A stretch of 64,000 bases of DNA from Catenulispora rubra. GTDB taxonomy: Bacteria > Actinomycetota > Actinomycetes > Streptomycetales > Catenulisporaceae. Position numbers and translations under genes: made by a program. This document shows positions 54,113-61,778 of the stretch, piece after piece. The DNA lies in the NCBI RefSeq assembly GCF_015356825.1, contig NZ_JAACYW010000002.1:62001-126000 (forward strand), given 5' to 3'. The notes below the pieces were generated by a model. It saw nothing but the letters and a program-made list of their open reading frames with translations. It was not told the origin of the DNA and ran no database searches. Positions within the stretch are counted from its first letter, which is position 1, and every line of letters starts with the position of its first letter.

Positions 54113-56453
54113 CGGATTCGTCGATGCCGGCGCGCAGCGCGGATGCCACGGGGTCGCTGAAGGTTGCCAGCTCTGCTGCGGCTCGACGTCGGTGCTCGAG
54201 TGCTCCCGCCCGGTCGCCGGAGCGGGCCAGGGCGGCTGCCAGATCAAGCAAGTCTTGTGAGTGGAGCCAAGCCCTTCCCAGATCCTGATGGGTGGACGCG
54301 GCCTGCTTGAGAAAAGCGACGGCTTCCTCGTGGCGTCCCAGGTGCGAGTACGCGGTGCCCGTCAGGCCCCACGCGACGGCTTCGCGGTCGTTGTCGCCGA
54401 GCCCGCCGAAGGCACTCGCCGCGGCATGGCTGGAGACCAGCGCCTCGGCCGGTTGTCCGTCGGCGAGATCGATCCGTGCCTTCTCCAGGAGCGCATGCGC
54501 TTCCTGGCGCTGGTTGCCGGTCTCGTGGCACACCTGCAGAGTCTCATTGTTCGCTCGGCGCGCTGAGTTCAGATCGCCGGTGTTCCGCAGGACCACGGAC
54601 AACTCGATGAGGGCCTCGGTCTCGTTGGCCTGGTCGCCGACTTGCCGGGCCAGGGCGACGGCTTCGTCGAGCAGATTCTGTGCGGTGCTGAATTCGCCGA
54701 CAGCACCCCGGACGGAACCGAGATTCATCAACGCCGGTACGGCCAGCGCCGGGTCGGCGACGCAGCGGGCGGTTTCCAGGCCCGATGAGAAATGTGCCTC
54801 GGCGGCGTCGAAGTCGCGAATCAGCATGGCGACGAGCCCCAGACCGTTCTCAGCGTGGGCACGGCCGACCAATGACCCGGCTGCGTCGAAGGCGTCGGCG
54901 GCTGCTGTGAACCGTTCTCGCGACACGTCGAGCCGTCCGGCGTACTTGTCACCGACGGCCAGCCCCAACATGGACACGCCTTCTCCATAGTGATCGCCGG
55001 ATCGCCGTGCCGCCTCCAGCCCCCCGACCTTGACCGAGGTCCAGGTGTCGGCAGGATCCAGACCGCCGTTGATCTCCTGGACGAGTGCGGGGATCTGCCA
55101 CGCGACCCGGTCCGCGCCGTGCGCGGCCGCGGCCTGCGCGGCGGCCATGAGGTTCGCCCTTTCGGCCTGGTACCAGGTGCGCGTGGCGTCGGCATTGTCC
55201 AGGTCAGGCAACGCGGGAACCGTTTCGCCGCCGGAGACATCGATCGGCGCCATCCGGTCGCGCGGCTGTGCCGAAGCCGCAGCGTAAAGGTAGAAGTCGA
55301 GCAAACGCTTCACAGACCGCTCTCGAGACTCCTCAGTCTCTTCCTGCCGCGCGAGGTCGGCGGCGTAGGCGCGCAGGAGATCATGGAACTGGTACCGTCC
55401 GCTTCCCACTTCCTCCAACAGGTGGGCGCCGGCTAGAAGAGCCAGCAGTCGACGAGTCTCCATCGGCGTCAGTTCGGCCAGCGCCGCAGCGGCGTGCAGG
55501 CCGAATTCCGGTGCCGGATGAAGTCCAAGAAGCCGGAAGACACGGGCGGCCGGTGCCGGCAGTGCACGGTAGGACCAGGCGAAGACCGTGCGGACCGCGT
55601 CGGCGTCGGTTTCGTCCTCTGCCGACAACGCCTCCCAGAGCCCTGATTCGCTGGTCAGCTCGCTGGCGAGGTCGGCCAACGACAGCCAGGGCCGGGCTGC
55701 CGCGCGTTCGGCTGCGATCCGCAAGGCCAGCGGCAGATACGCACACAGCCGTGCCAGCTCGGCCGTGTCGGTCTCGGGGTCGGCGGGACGATAGTCCATG
55801 GTGACTTTGCGCAGCAGTGCGACGGAGGACTGCGGGGACAGGGTTTCCACAGCGACGCGGCGCGCGCCGTCGCGGGCCACAAGAGCGGGCAGCTGACTGC
55901 GGCTCGTCACCAGGGTCAGACAGGACTCGGTCCCGGGCAACAAGGGCCGAACCTGATCGACGGTCGCGGCATTGTCCAGCACGATCAGGATCTGCCGGTC
56001 GGCCACCAACGAGCGGAAGAGATCCGACCGTTCCTCGAGCCCGGTGGGTATCTCCTCCGGGTTCACACCGAGGACGCGTAGGAACCGTTCCAGCGCCAAG
56101 TCCGCCGGCACCGGTTCGCCTGGGTCGTAGCCGCGGAGATTGATGTACAGCTGGCCGTCTGGGAACTGTTCGCGGACGAGATGGGCCCACCGGAGCGCGA
56201 CGGAGGTTTTCCCGACGCCGGCGGTCCCGACAAGGAGCACGATCCGTGGAGCGTCTTCGGCCGCGGCGGCGAGGACCGCGTCGAGCGTGCCGAGTTCCCG
56301 GACGCGGTTGACGAAACCGTGGACGCCGGCGGGCAGCAAGCGGGGCTTGGGCCGCGGCGGTTTAGAGGTGGTGATGTGGATGCCGCCACTCACCGATCCG
56401 GCGTGAACGACGTTCGACGCCGATCCCGACATGTGGAAGTCTGGCTGGTCCAC
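54102..56453 (-). CDS. STAND ATPase: NB-ARC domain with TPR repeats (no HTH or SARP)
   Basis: In this 783-residue protein, residues 1-35 hold a Gly/Ser tail-like segment (SGSASNVVHAGSVSGGIHI). The NB-ARC domain follows, with Walker A VLLVGTAGVGKTSVALRW, Walker B ILIVLDNAATVDQV, CLTLVTSRSQL, LPLALRIAAERA and the ARC helix VFAWSYRALPAPAARVFRLLG. From about 350 a TPR-like superhelix begins with YQFHDLLRAYAADLARQEE. It lacks the SARP/HTH domain of AfsR-like regulators, so it is more likely a sensor of the plant-NLR-like type. Start is GTG 56453 with GAGAAGG upstream. The downstream partner could be the coupled small protein at 53589. Confidence 0.85.
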   Translation of the reverse strand: MDQPDFHMSGSASNVVHAGSVSGGIHITTSKPPRPKPRLLPAGVHGFVNRVRELGTLDAVLAAAAEDAPRIVLLVGTAGVGKTSVALRWAHLVREQFPDGQLYINLRGYDPGEPVPADLALERFLRVLGVNPEEIPTGLEERSDLFRSLVADRQILIVLDNAATVDQVRPLLPGTESCLTLVTSRSQLPALVARDGARRVAVETLSPQSSVALLRKVTMDYRPADPETDTAELARLCAYLPLALRIAAERAAARPWLSLADLASELTSESGLWEALSAEDETDADAVRTVFAWSYRALPAPAARVFRLLGLHPAPEFGLHAAAALAELTPMETRRLLALLAGAHLLEEVGSGRYQFHDLLRAYAADLARQEETEESRERSVKRLLDFYLYAAASAQPRDRMAPIDVSGGETVPALPDLDNADATRTWYQAERANLMAAAQAAAAHGADRVAWQIPALVQEINGGLDPADTWTSVKVGGLEAARRSGDHYGEGVSMLGLAVGDKYAGRLDVSRERFTAAADAFDAAGSLVGRAHAENGLGLVAMLIRDFDAAEAHFSSGLETARCVADPALAVPALMNLGSVRGAVGEFSTAQNLLDEAVALARQVGDQANETEALIELSVVLRNTGDLNSARRANNETLQVCHETGNQRQEAHALLEKARIDLADGQPAEALVSSHAAASAFGGLGDNDREAVAWGLTGTAYSHLGRHEEAVAFLKQAASTHQDLGRAWLHSQDLLDLAAALARSGDRAGALEHRRRAAAELATFSDPVASALRAGIDESVNG

Positions 56454-56480
56454 CGCGGCCCTTCTCTTATCTGGCGAGGA

Positions 56481-56753
56481 TCACTGGATCCTGTAGAGGT
56501 GGTCGAATTCCCCCTTGCCGATGCCGTCGGCGAAAGCGGTGAGCTCGGCCTTGGTGAACGTGAGATAGGGGGAGTCAGGGTTCTTGCTGTCCCGCAGGGC
56601 TATTTTCCCGTCGGGGAGTACAGCGAGTTCTACGCAGTTACCGCCGTTGTTTCCGCTCGCCGATGCCTTGATCCAACGCAACGCGTCGTCCGGTCGTCCG
56701 GTCGTCCGGTCGTCCGGTCGTCCGGTGCCGATTGTAGAAACAGGTTCCATCAT
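56481..56753 (-). CDS. DUF397 protein with an in-frame 8-bp tandem repeat
   Basis: This 90-residue protein has the DUF397 domain (WIKASASGNNGGNCVELAVL, LPDGKIALRDSKNPDSPYLT, FTKAELTAFADGIGKGEF). The N-terminal 15 or so residues are low-complexity (GRPDDRTTGRPDD), encoded by five copies of an 8-bp unit at 56687-56726. DUF397 proteins in actinobacteria are small partners of HTH or STAND-type regulators and often lie next to them; here one is sandwiched between two STAND genes, all on the minus strand. The ATG at 56753 follows GAAGGGG; ATG 56789 is possible. Confidence 0.82.
   Translation of the reverse strand: MMEPVSTIGTGRPDDRTTGRPDDALRWIKASASGNNGGNCVELAVLPDGKIALRDSKNPDSPYLTFTKAELTAFADGIGKGEFDHLYRIQ
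56687..56726 (-). repeat. Five tandem copies of an 8-bp unit inside the DUF397 gene
   Basis: CGTCCGGT is repeated five times without mismatch. The unit length is not a multiple of 3, so gaining or losing one copy shifts the reading frame before the DUF397 domain. Located a few codons after the start, it is placed like a phase-variation repeat. Confidence 0.9.
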
Positions 56754-56852
56754 GTCCCCTTCGTCCGCAGCCATCTTGTCCTGATTCATCCGAATGAGCC
56801 CGGTGCGCTATGGTGGCGCCAGGCGTCTGAAGAATATCCGAGTTCGTATATA

Positions 56853-59120
56853 TCAGGAAGTGGCGTCGTCGGCGACAGCCGCGCGATGCAGTTCGGCGTG
56901 CTGACCGGCAAGGTCGCCGACCTCCGCGTAGAGGCGGGCCGCAGTCCGATGGAACTGCGCCGCGTCGACCTTCCTGCCGCCGGCGGAGTACACCTCTGCC
57001 GCGCCGCTGTAGGACTTCGCCTCCCGGAGTCGATCACCGATCCGGACGTGGATGGCGGTAGACCGAGAGAACGCCTCAAACGCCGCTTCCACCTCACCGG
57101 CTGCCAGGTACGCGTGGCCGGCCTCCAGCAGTGCGTACCCGGCGTATTGGGCACTTCCGATGCGATCGGCGACGGCGACCGCCTCCTCTGCGCATGCGAC
57201 CGCCTCCGCGGTCCTTCCCAGTCCGCGCAACGTCTTGGCCAACGCTTGAAGTGTGTCGGAGACGGCGATGGGCCGTTCATGATCGCGGTGCTCGGCCAGG
57301 GCGCGACGAAGCCACGATTCAGCTTCCTGACAATCGCCCCCGTCGGCGAGGACCTGGCCGATGTTGAGCATCGCGTACGAGGCCATCGTCGTGTCCCCGG
57401 TCTGCTCCGTCAGATCGAGCGCCGCGCGATAGTAGGTCAGCGCCTCCGGAAGCCGGTGTTGCCGCCAGCGCACGATGCCGAGAGCGTTGAGCGAGCGGGT
57501 CTGGCCGACGGGGTCGCCGAGTTCGCGGCGGATGGTCAACGATTCGTTCTGGAGGCGGTCGGCTTCGGTGAGCTGGGACCGCTGGGCGTTCGCTTTGCCC
57601 AAGCTTTCCAGCAGGATGGCCTCAGCCCGTCGGTTCGTAAGGCGACGTGCCGCCTCCAGCCCGATCTCAGCGCTCGCGATCCAGTCCTCGAAGGTGTTGT
57701 CGGTCGCGTGCAGGCCGTGCAGGACTGCGGGGATCTCCCAGGCCAGCCCATCCATTCCCAGTTCGGCGGCGGTACGGACGGTGGCGGCGATGTTCTCGCG
57801 TTGCGACAGGAACCACGATCGTGCGGTGGCGTGATCGGGGAAGGCGGGAACTGGGCAGTCTGGCGGAACCGGTCCGACCTCGAGTGCGAGGCTGTCGTTG
57901 CCGGTCGCGACGGAGGCCGCCTTCGCGGCGTGTTTGAGCCAGACTGCCAGCCGCTCCACGGCCTGAGACCGCTCGGCGTCGGTGTCCTCTGTCCGTGACT
58001 GGTAGCGCGCGAACGCCCGGAGCAGATCGTGGAACTCGTAAGCATTGTGTCGAGGTGCCTCGACAAGGTGTTTGCCGACCAGTCCGGTGAGAATCCGCTC
58101 GGCCTGCGCAGCGGTGGTGCCGGCGAGTGCCGCCGCCGATTCGACGGTGATCAGCGGGCCCGGATGCGAACCAAGCAGCCGGAACATGCGGCCTGCTTCG
58201 CGGGTGAGCGCGCGATAGGACCAGGCGAAGACAGCTCGGACGTCGTCGGCCTCGCGTCCCTCCTCGACGGACAGCGCGTCCCACAACCGGGACTCGTCGC
58301 GGAGTTCGGCGGCGATGTCCGCCAGACGCGCGTGGGGGCGGAGCGCCAGCCGTTCGGCGGCGACGCGAAGGGCCAGCGGGAGCCGGGCGCACAGGCGGAC
58401 GAGCTCGCCCGGGGCCGCGCTGTCGTCCAGCCCGTCGTGGCCGTCGGCGACCGAAGCCACGAGGGCGGCGGCGTCGCCCTCGTCGAGCAGCCCCAGCCGC
58501 AGTCGCCGTACCGCCGCTGTCCCGGAACCCAGACCGGCGAGCATGCTCCGGCTGGTGACGACGACGAGGCAGGCCGGTGAGCCGGGTAGCAGGGGACCCA
58601 CCTGGTCGGCAGACGCTGCGTTGTCGAGCAGGACCAGGACACGTCGATCGGCGACCCGGGAACGGAAGAGGGCCGATCGGGCATCGAGTCCTGGGGGAAC
58701 GGCGGACGGCGCGACGCCCAACGAACGCAGCAATCGGTCCAAGGCCTCGGCCGCTCCCACCGGCTCGCCGACGTCGTAGCCGCGGAGGTTGATATAGAGC
58801 TGGCCGTCAGGGTAGTCCGCCGCTGCCTTGTGGCTCCAGTGCACGGCCAGCGAGGTTTTCCCACCGCCGGCGGTCCCGGTCACGACCAAGGCCCGCGCCG
58901 CGGGTCCGTCGGCGTCCCGGGCGGCTTGCGCATCGAGCCAAGCGAGAGCCGGTTTGTGGTCGATGAACTCCAGCGCGTCGGACGGCAGTTCCCGGGCCGG
59001 CTCGATGGGGACGGAGTCGGAGCCGAACTCGACCTTGTCGATGTGCTGTGCCATGACGAGTTTGGCGACCTGGCCGGAGTTTTCCATACGGGCGCTCGCG
59101 TCGTCGGGTCTTTGCACCAT
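56853..59120 (-). CDS. STAND ATPase: NB-ARC domain with TPR repeats (second copy)
   Basis: This 755-residue protein has the same plan as the one at 54102: N-terminal segment VAKLVMAQHIDKVEFGS, Walker A VVTGTAGGGKTSLAVHW, Walker B VLVLLDNAASADQV, CLVVVTSRSML, LPLALRVAAERL, VFAWSYRALTREAGRMFRLLG, EFHDLLRAFARYQSR. TPR repeats follow to the end. ATG 59120 with GGGGG upstream is preferred; the frame is open further upstream but passes through the GCGACCT tandem repeat. It is divergent from the DUF397 gene at 59416. It is probably a sensor ATPase that oligomerises on a trigger. Confidence 0.85.
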   Translation of the reverse strand: MVQRPDDASARMENSGQVAKLVMAQHIDKVEFGSDSVPIEPARELPSDALEFIDHKPALAWLDAQAARDADGPAARALVVTGTAGGGKTSLAVHWSHKAAADYPDGQLYINLRGYDVGEPVGAAEALDRLLRSLGVAPSAVPPGLDARSALFRSRVADRRVLVLLDNAASADQVGPLLPGSPACLVVVTSRSMLAGLGSGTAAVRRLRLGLLDEGDAAALVASVADGHDGLDDSAAPGELVRLCARLPLALRVAAERLALRPHARLADIAAELRDESRLWDALSVEEGREADDVRAVFAWSYRALTREAGRMFRLLGSHPGPLITVESAAALAGTTAAQAERILTGLVGKHLVEAPRHNAYEFHDLLRAFARYQSRTEDTDAERSQAVERLAVWLKHAAKAASVATGNDSLALEVGPVPPDCPVPAFPDHATARSWFLSQRENIAATVRTAAELGMDGLAWEIPAVLHGLHATDNTFEDWIASAEIGLEAARRLTNRRAEAILLESLGKANAQRSQLTEADRLQNESLTIRRELGDPVGQTRSLNALGIVRWRQHRLPEALTYYRAALDLTEQTGDTTMASYAMLNIGQVLADGGDCQEAESWLRRALAEHRDHERPIAVSDTLQALAKTLRGLGRTAEAVACAEEAVAVADRIGSAQYAGYALLEAGHAYLAAGEVEAAFEAFSRSTAIHVRIGDRLREAKSYSGAAEVYSAGGRKVDAAQFHRTAARLYAEVGDLAGQHAELHRAAVADDATS

Positions 59121-59343
59121 GCCTGGAAGCCCCCTGAGATTCACGACCCTGATCCAGTCCGATCGTAGTCCGCGGGATTGCCATCGGGGAACGTGGTGGG
59201 TATAGATGAGCATTGGCGCCGAAATCAGCGCCAAAGCGGAGGGGGCGGAGATGGCGGGTACAAGAGGCTTGACACCTTCGGGTGAACTGGGCGGTTTGCC
59301 CGCATGGCGGGGTTCGCGCGCCGATAAGATTCGGATCATTGGC

Positions 59344-59399
59344 GCGACCTGCGACCTGCGACCTGCGACCTGCGACCTGCGACCTGCGACCTGCGACCT
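59344..59399 (+). repeat. Eight tandem copies of a 7-bp unit before a DUF397 gene
   Basis: GCGACCT is repeated exactly eight times (56 bp). It ends 16 bp before the ATG of the DUF397 gene and just before its ribosome-binding site GGGAG, in the intergenic region shared with the divergent STAND gene. Copy-number change would alter spacing between promoter and ribosome-binding site, a classic phase-variation position. Confidence 0.92.
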
Positions 59400-59415
59400 G
59401 CGGGAGCGGTGAGCG

Positions 59416-59619
59416 ATGACCGTCCTCGAGCCCAGGTGGCGCAAGTCGTCGCACAGCGGAGGTGGTGACAACTGCCTCCAGGTCCGTTACGTCGGCGGTG
59501 TCGTTCAGGTCCGTGACAGCGAGGATCCCGAGCCGGTCCAGACGTACACGCGGTCCCAGTGGGATGCCTTCCTCGCGGGTGTCCGTTCCGGAGAGTTCGA
59601 GCTCCCTCCCGAGGACTGA
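59416..59619 (+). CDS. DUF397 protein
   Basis: This 67-residue protein reads LEPRWRKSSHSGGGDNCLQV, VRYVGGVVQVRDSEDPEPVQ and WDAFLAGVRSGEFELPPE, the standard DUF397 pattern WxKSSxS...NCVEV...VxVRDSK...F...AFxxGVKxGEF. The start follows GGGAGCGGTGAGCG and the eight-copy 7-bp repeat. It is divergent from a STAND gene and upstream of the helicase/DarT/hydrolase operon, starting 36 bp before it. DUF397 function is not established; it may be a regulator or antitoxin-like partner. Confidence 0.9.
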   Translation: MTVLEPRWRKSSHSGGGDNCLQVRYVGGVVQVRDSEDPEPVQTYTRSQWDAFLAGVRSGEFELPPED

Positions 59620-59654
59620 GCGCCGGTCCCAGCGACAGAACGGGCCCATCAAAC

Positions 59655-61076
59655 GTGTCCATCTCGGAGAAGCTGCCCGCTCTGACCGGCCAGCAGCGTG
59701 ACGCCGCCTTCCTCAAGCCCGACGGTCACTGCGTCGTGCTGGGCACCGCGGGCAGCGGCAAAACCACGATGGCACTCCACCGCGCTGACTTCCTGGCCGC
59801 TGCCCCAGGCGTCGGAGGCCCGACCCTGCTGGTCACCTTCAACAGTACGCTCGCCACCTATCTGCGCTCGGTATGCGAAGGCCAGCCGAACCTGACGATT
59901 GAGAAGTACCACAAGTTCGCCCTTGGCTATCTCAAGTCCAGGGGTGAGGTGAACATCAGGATCTTCAAACGAAGAGAAGAGAGCATGGCCCTGGCACTGG
60001 AGGACCTCCGTGCCTCGGGCCGACATCAGCGCGCCGTGATCGATCGGCCCGTCGAGTTCTTCGAAGACGAGATCCACTGGATGGTCGGCCACGGCGTGAC
60101 CGCCCGTGACGACTACCTTGCCGGCGCGCCTCGCATCGGCCGGGGCAGGCCGTTGGCCCGGGCAGACCGAGAGGTGGTGTTCGAGGTCTTCCAAAGCTAC
60201 ATGCGACTGCGCGCTCAGCGTGGTTACCGCTACGACTGGGACAACCTGGCCAGCCATGTGCTGGCCCACCTCGGCCACGACAACACCCGGCGCAGATACC
60301 GCCACATCGTGGTCGACGAAGGCCAGGACTTCACACCGCAGATGATCCGTACGCTGGCCGCGGCGATACCACACGAAGGGTCGCTGACCTTTTTCGGAGA
60401 CTACGCGCAGCAGATCTATGGCAGCCGCATGTCTTGGCGCTCACTGGGTCTGAACATCTCGGACGGAGTCGTTCGCTTCGAGCACAACCACCGCAACAGC
60501 CCGCAGATCGCCGCGCTCGCCAAGGCGATGGCCGACATGCCGCACTTCCGCGACGAGGTGGACGTCGTGCCGCCGGTCGCGGTTGCCGCCAATGGGCCGA
60601 AGCCGACGGTGGTACGACTGGAGGAGCCCGACCGGCAGTTGTTCGCGGCTGCGGCGATCGCCAACGGCCGGGCCGCCGCCAGGCGCGTCGGGATCCTCGT
60701 CCGTACCCGAGCCGCGGTTCACGCTCTGGCTCCGCATCTGGATCAGCGGCACCGGTTGTACAGACTCGACAAAGACCTGGAGTCATGGCCGATGGGGCCC
60801 GGGATCTTCTACGGAACTTACCACTCGGGCAAGGGGCTCGAGTTCGACGACGTCATCCTCCCGCAGTGCGACGCCGACGAACTCCCGCGGCCTTCGGAAG
60901 CTGAGGTTCACGGTATGGACGAAGCAATGGCGCGCGAGTCCCGCCAGCTCTACGTCGCGGTGACACGGGCCAAGAAAGAGCTCGTGATCCTGCACGGCGG
61001 CAAGCTGACATCGCTGATGCCGCCGGAATCCTCCGACTTGTTCACCATCGCGACGGTGAACCTGGTGAACCTGTGA
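59655..61076 (+). CDS. UvrD/Rep-like superfamily 1 helicase
   Basis: This 473-residue protein is a compact helicase. Motif I is VLGTAGSGKTTMAL (about 28-41), motif Ia LLVTFNSTLATYL, motif II (DExx) HIVVDEGQDFTP, motif III LTFFGDYAQQIYG, motif IV-like RFEHNHRNSPQIAAL, motif V-like FYGTYHSGKGLEFDDVILP, and motif VI RQLYVAVTRAKKELVIL. It lacks 2B-type insertions of UvrD (usual length 700), like helicases found in defence operons. The start is GTG 59655. The stop overlaps the darT GTG (GTGA), so the two are coupled. Confidence 0.85.
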   Translation: MSISEKLPALTGQQRDAAFLKPDGHCVVLGTAGSGKTTMALHRADFLAAAPGVGGPTLLVTFNSTLATYLRSVCEGQPNLTIEKYHKFALGYLKSRGEVNIRIFKRREESMALALEDLRASGRHQRAVIDRPVEFFEDEIHWMVGHGVTARDDYLAGAPRIGRGRPLARADREVVFEVFQSYMRLRAQRGYRYDWDNLASHVLAHLGHDNTRRRYRHIVVDEGQDFTPQMIRTLAAAIPHEGSLTFFGDYAQQIYGSRMSWRSLGLNISDGVVRFEHNHRNSPQIAALAKAMADMPHFRDEVDVVPPVAVAANGPKPTVVRLEEPDRQLFAAAAIANGRAAARRVGILVRTRAAVHALAPHLDQRHRLYRLDKDLESWPMGPGIFYGTYHSGKGLEFDDVILPQCDADELPRPSEAEVHGMDEAMARESRQLYVAVTRAKKELVILHGGKLTSLMPPESSDLFTIATVNLVNL

Positions 61077-61774
61077 ACGACATCGTGCGAAGGGCCCACG
61101 ATCGCGGCCTCACCAGGCTGTGCCACTTCACCCGCGCCGTGAACCTGCCCCACATCCTTGTCACCGGCGAGATCCGCAGCACCTCGCAGTTGGCCGTCGG
61201 CACCGAAAGCTTCCGCAACACCGACGACAAACGCCTCGACGGCCGTCGGCACCAGATCAGTTGCAGCCTGGAATATCCGAACGCCTGGTACCTGGACACC
61301 GCCCGGAGGGCAGACCACAACTTCCCGAACTGGATCGTGATGGCTCTCGACCTCGACCTCATGACGGCCACGGGCGTGGACTTCTGCCCCGTGAACTCTG
61401 CCAGGTCGAACGGTAACCGAATCGCTGACGGCAGCCTGGAATCATTCGAGGCCATGTTCGCACCGAGCGTCATCGGTAACGGCACCCGGACCCGTCAGCC
61501 AGGCCATCCGGACTGGTGGCCGACCGACGACCAGGCCGAGGTCATGCTCGCCGACGCGGTCCCGGTCGCCAAGATCCAGCGGATCATCGTCGAGGACGAC
61601 GACCAAGCCGCTCTTCTGCTCTTCCAGCTGAGCCGGCAAGGGCTGGAGACCCTGATCCCCCCACTTTTCACAGCACCTGATCTCTTCGACAAACGCCGCC
61701 TCAGCAAGAGTCTCCGAGCCGGGATCCGGCCGGAGGAACGGGGCTACACGTCCTCACCGCATCTGGCAGAGTGA
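61073..61774 (+). CDS. darT: DarT-family ssDNA ADP-ribosyltransferase (DUF4433)
   Basis: In this 233-residue protein the family pattern is clear: LTRLCHFTRAVNLPHIL with His18-Phe-Thr20, FRNTDDKRLDGRRHQISCS with Arg54, YPNAWYLD, DLDLMTATGVDFCPVN, and WWPTDDQAEVMLADAVPV with the catalytic-position Glu156. DarT enzymes use NAD+ to ADP-ribosylate bases in single-stranded DNA, blocking replication. DarT is normally paired with the macrodomain antitoxin DarG. No macrodomain gene follows; an ADP-ribosylglycohydrolase does, 4 bp downstream. Coupled to the helicase by GTGA. Confidence 0.9.
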   Translation: MNDIVRRAHDRGLTRLCHFTRAVNLPHILVTGEIRSTSQLAVGTESFRNTDDKRLDGRRHQISCSLEYPNAWYLDTARRADHNFPNWIVMALDLDLMTATGVDFCPVNSARSNGNRIADGSLESFEAMFAPSVIGNGTRTRQPGHPDWWPTDDQAEVMLADAVPVAKIQRIIVEDDDQAALLLFQLSRQGLETLIPPLFTAPDLFDKRRLSKSLRAGIRPEERGYTSSPHLAE

Positions 61775-61778
61775 CTTC

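Noticed and set aside
59344..59399. 7-bp tandem repeat as a CRISPR array
   Set aside because: No spacers; the units are contiguous and identical. It is a simple tandem repeat.
56853..59471. Longer N-terminus of the second STAND protein through the 7-bp repeat
   Set aside because: The extra residues would be repetitive and unlike the family; ATG 59120 has a ribosome-binding site and begins just before the tag-like segment.
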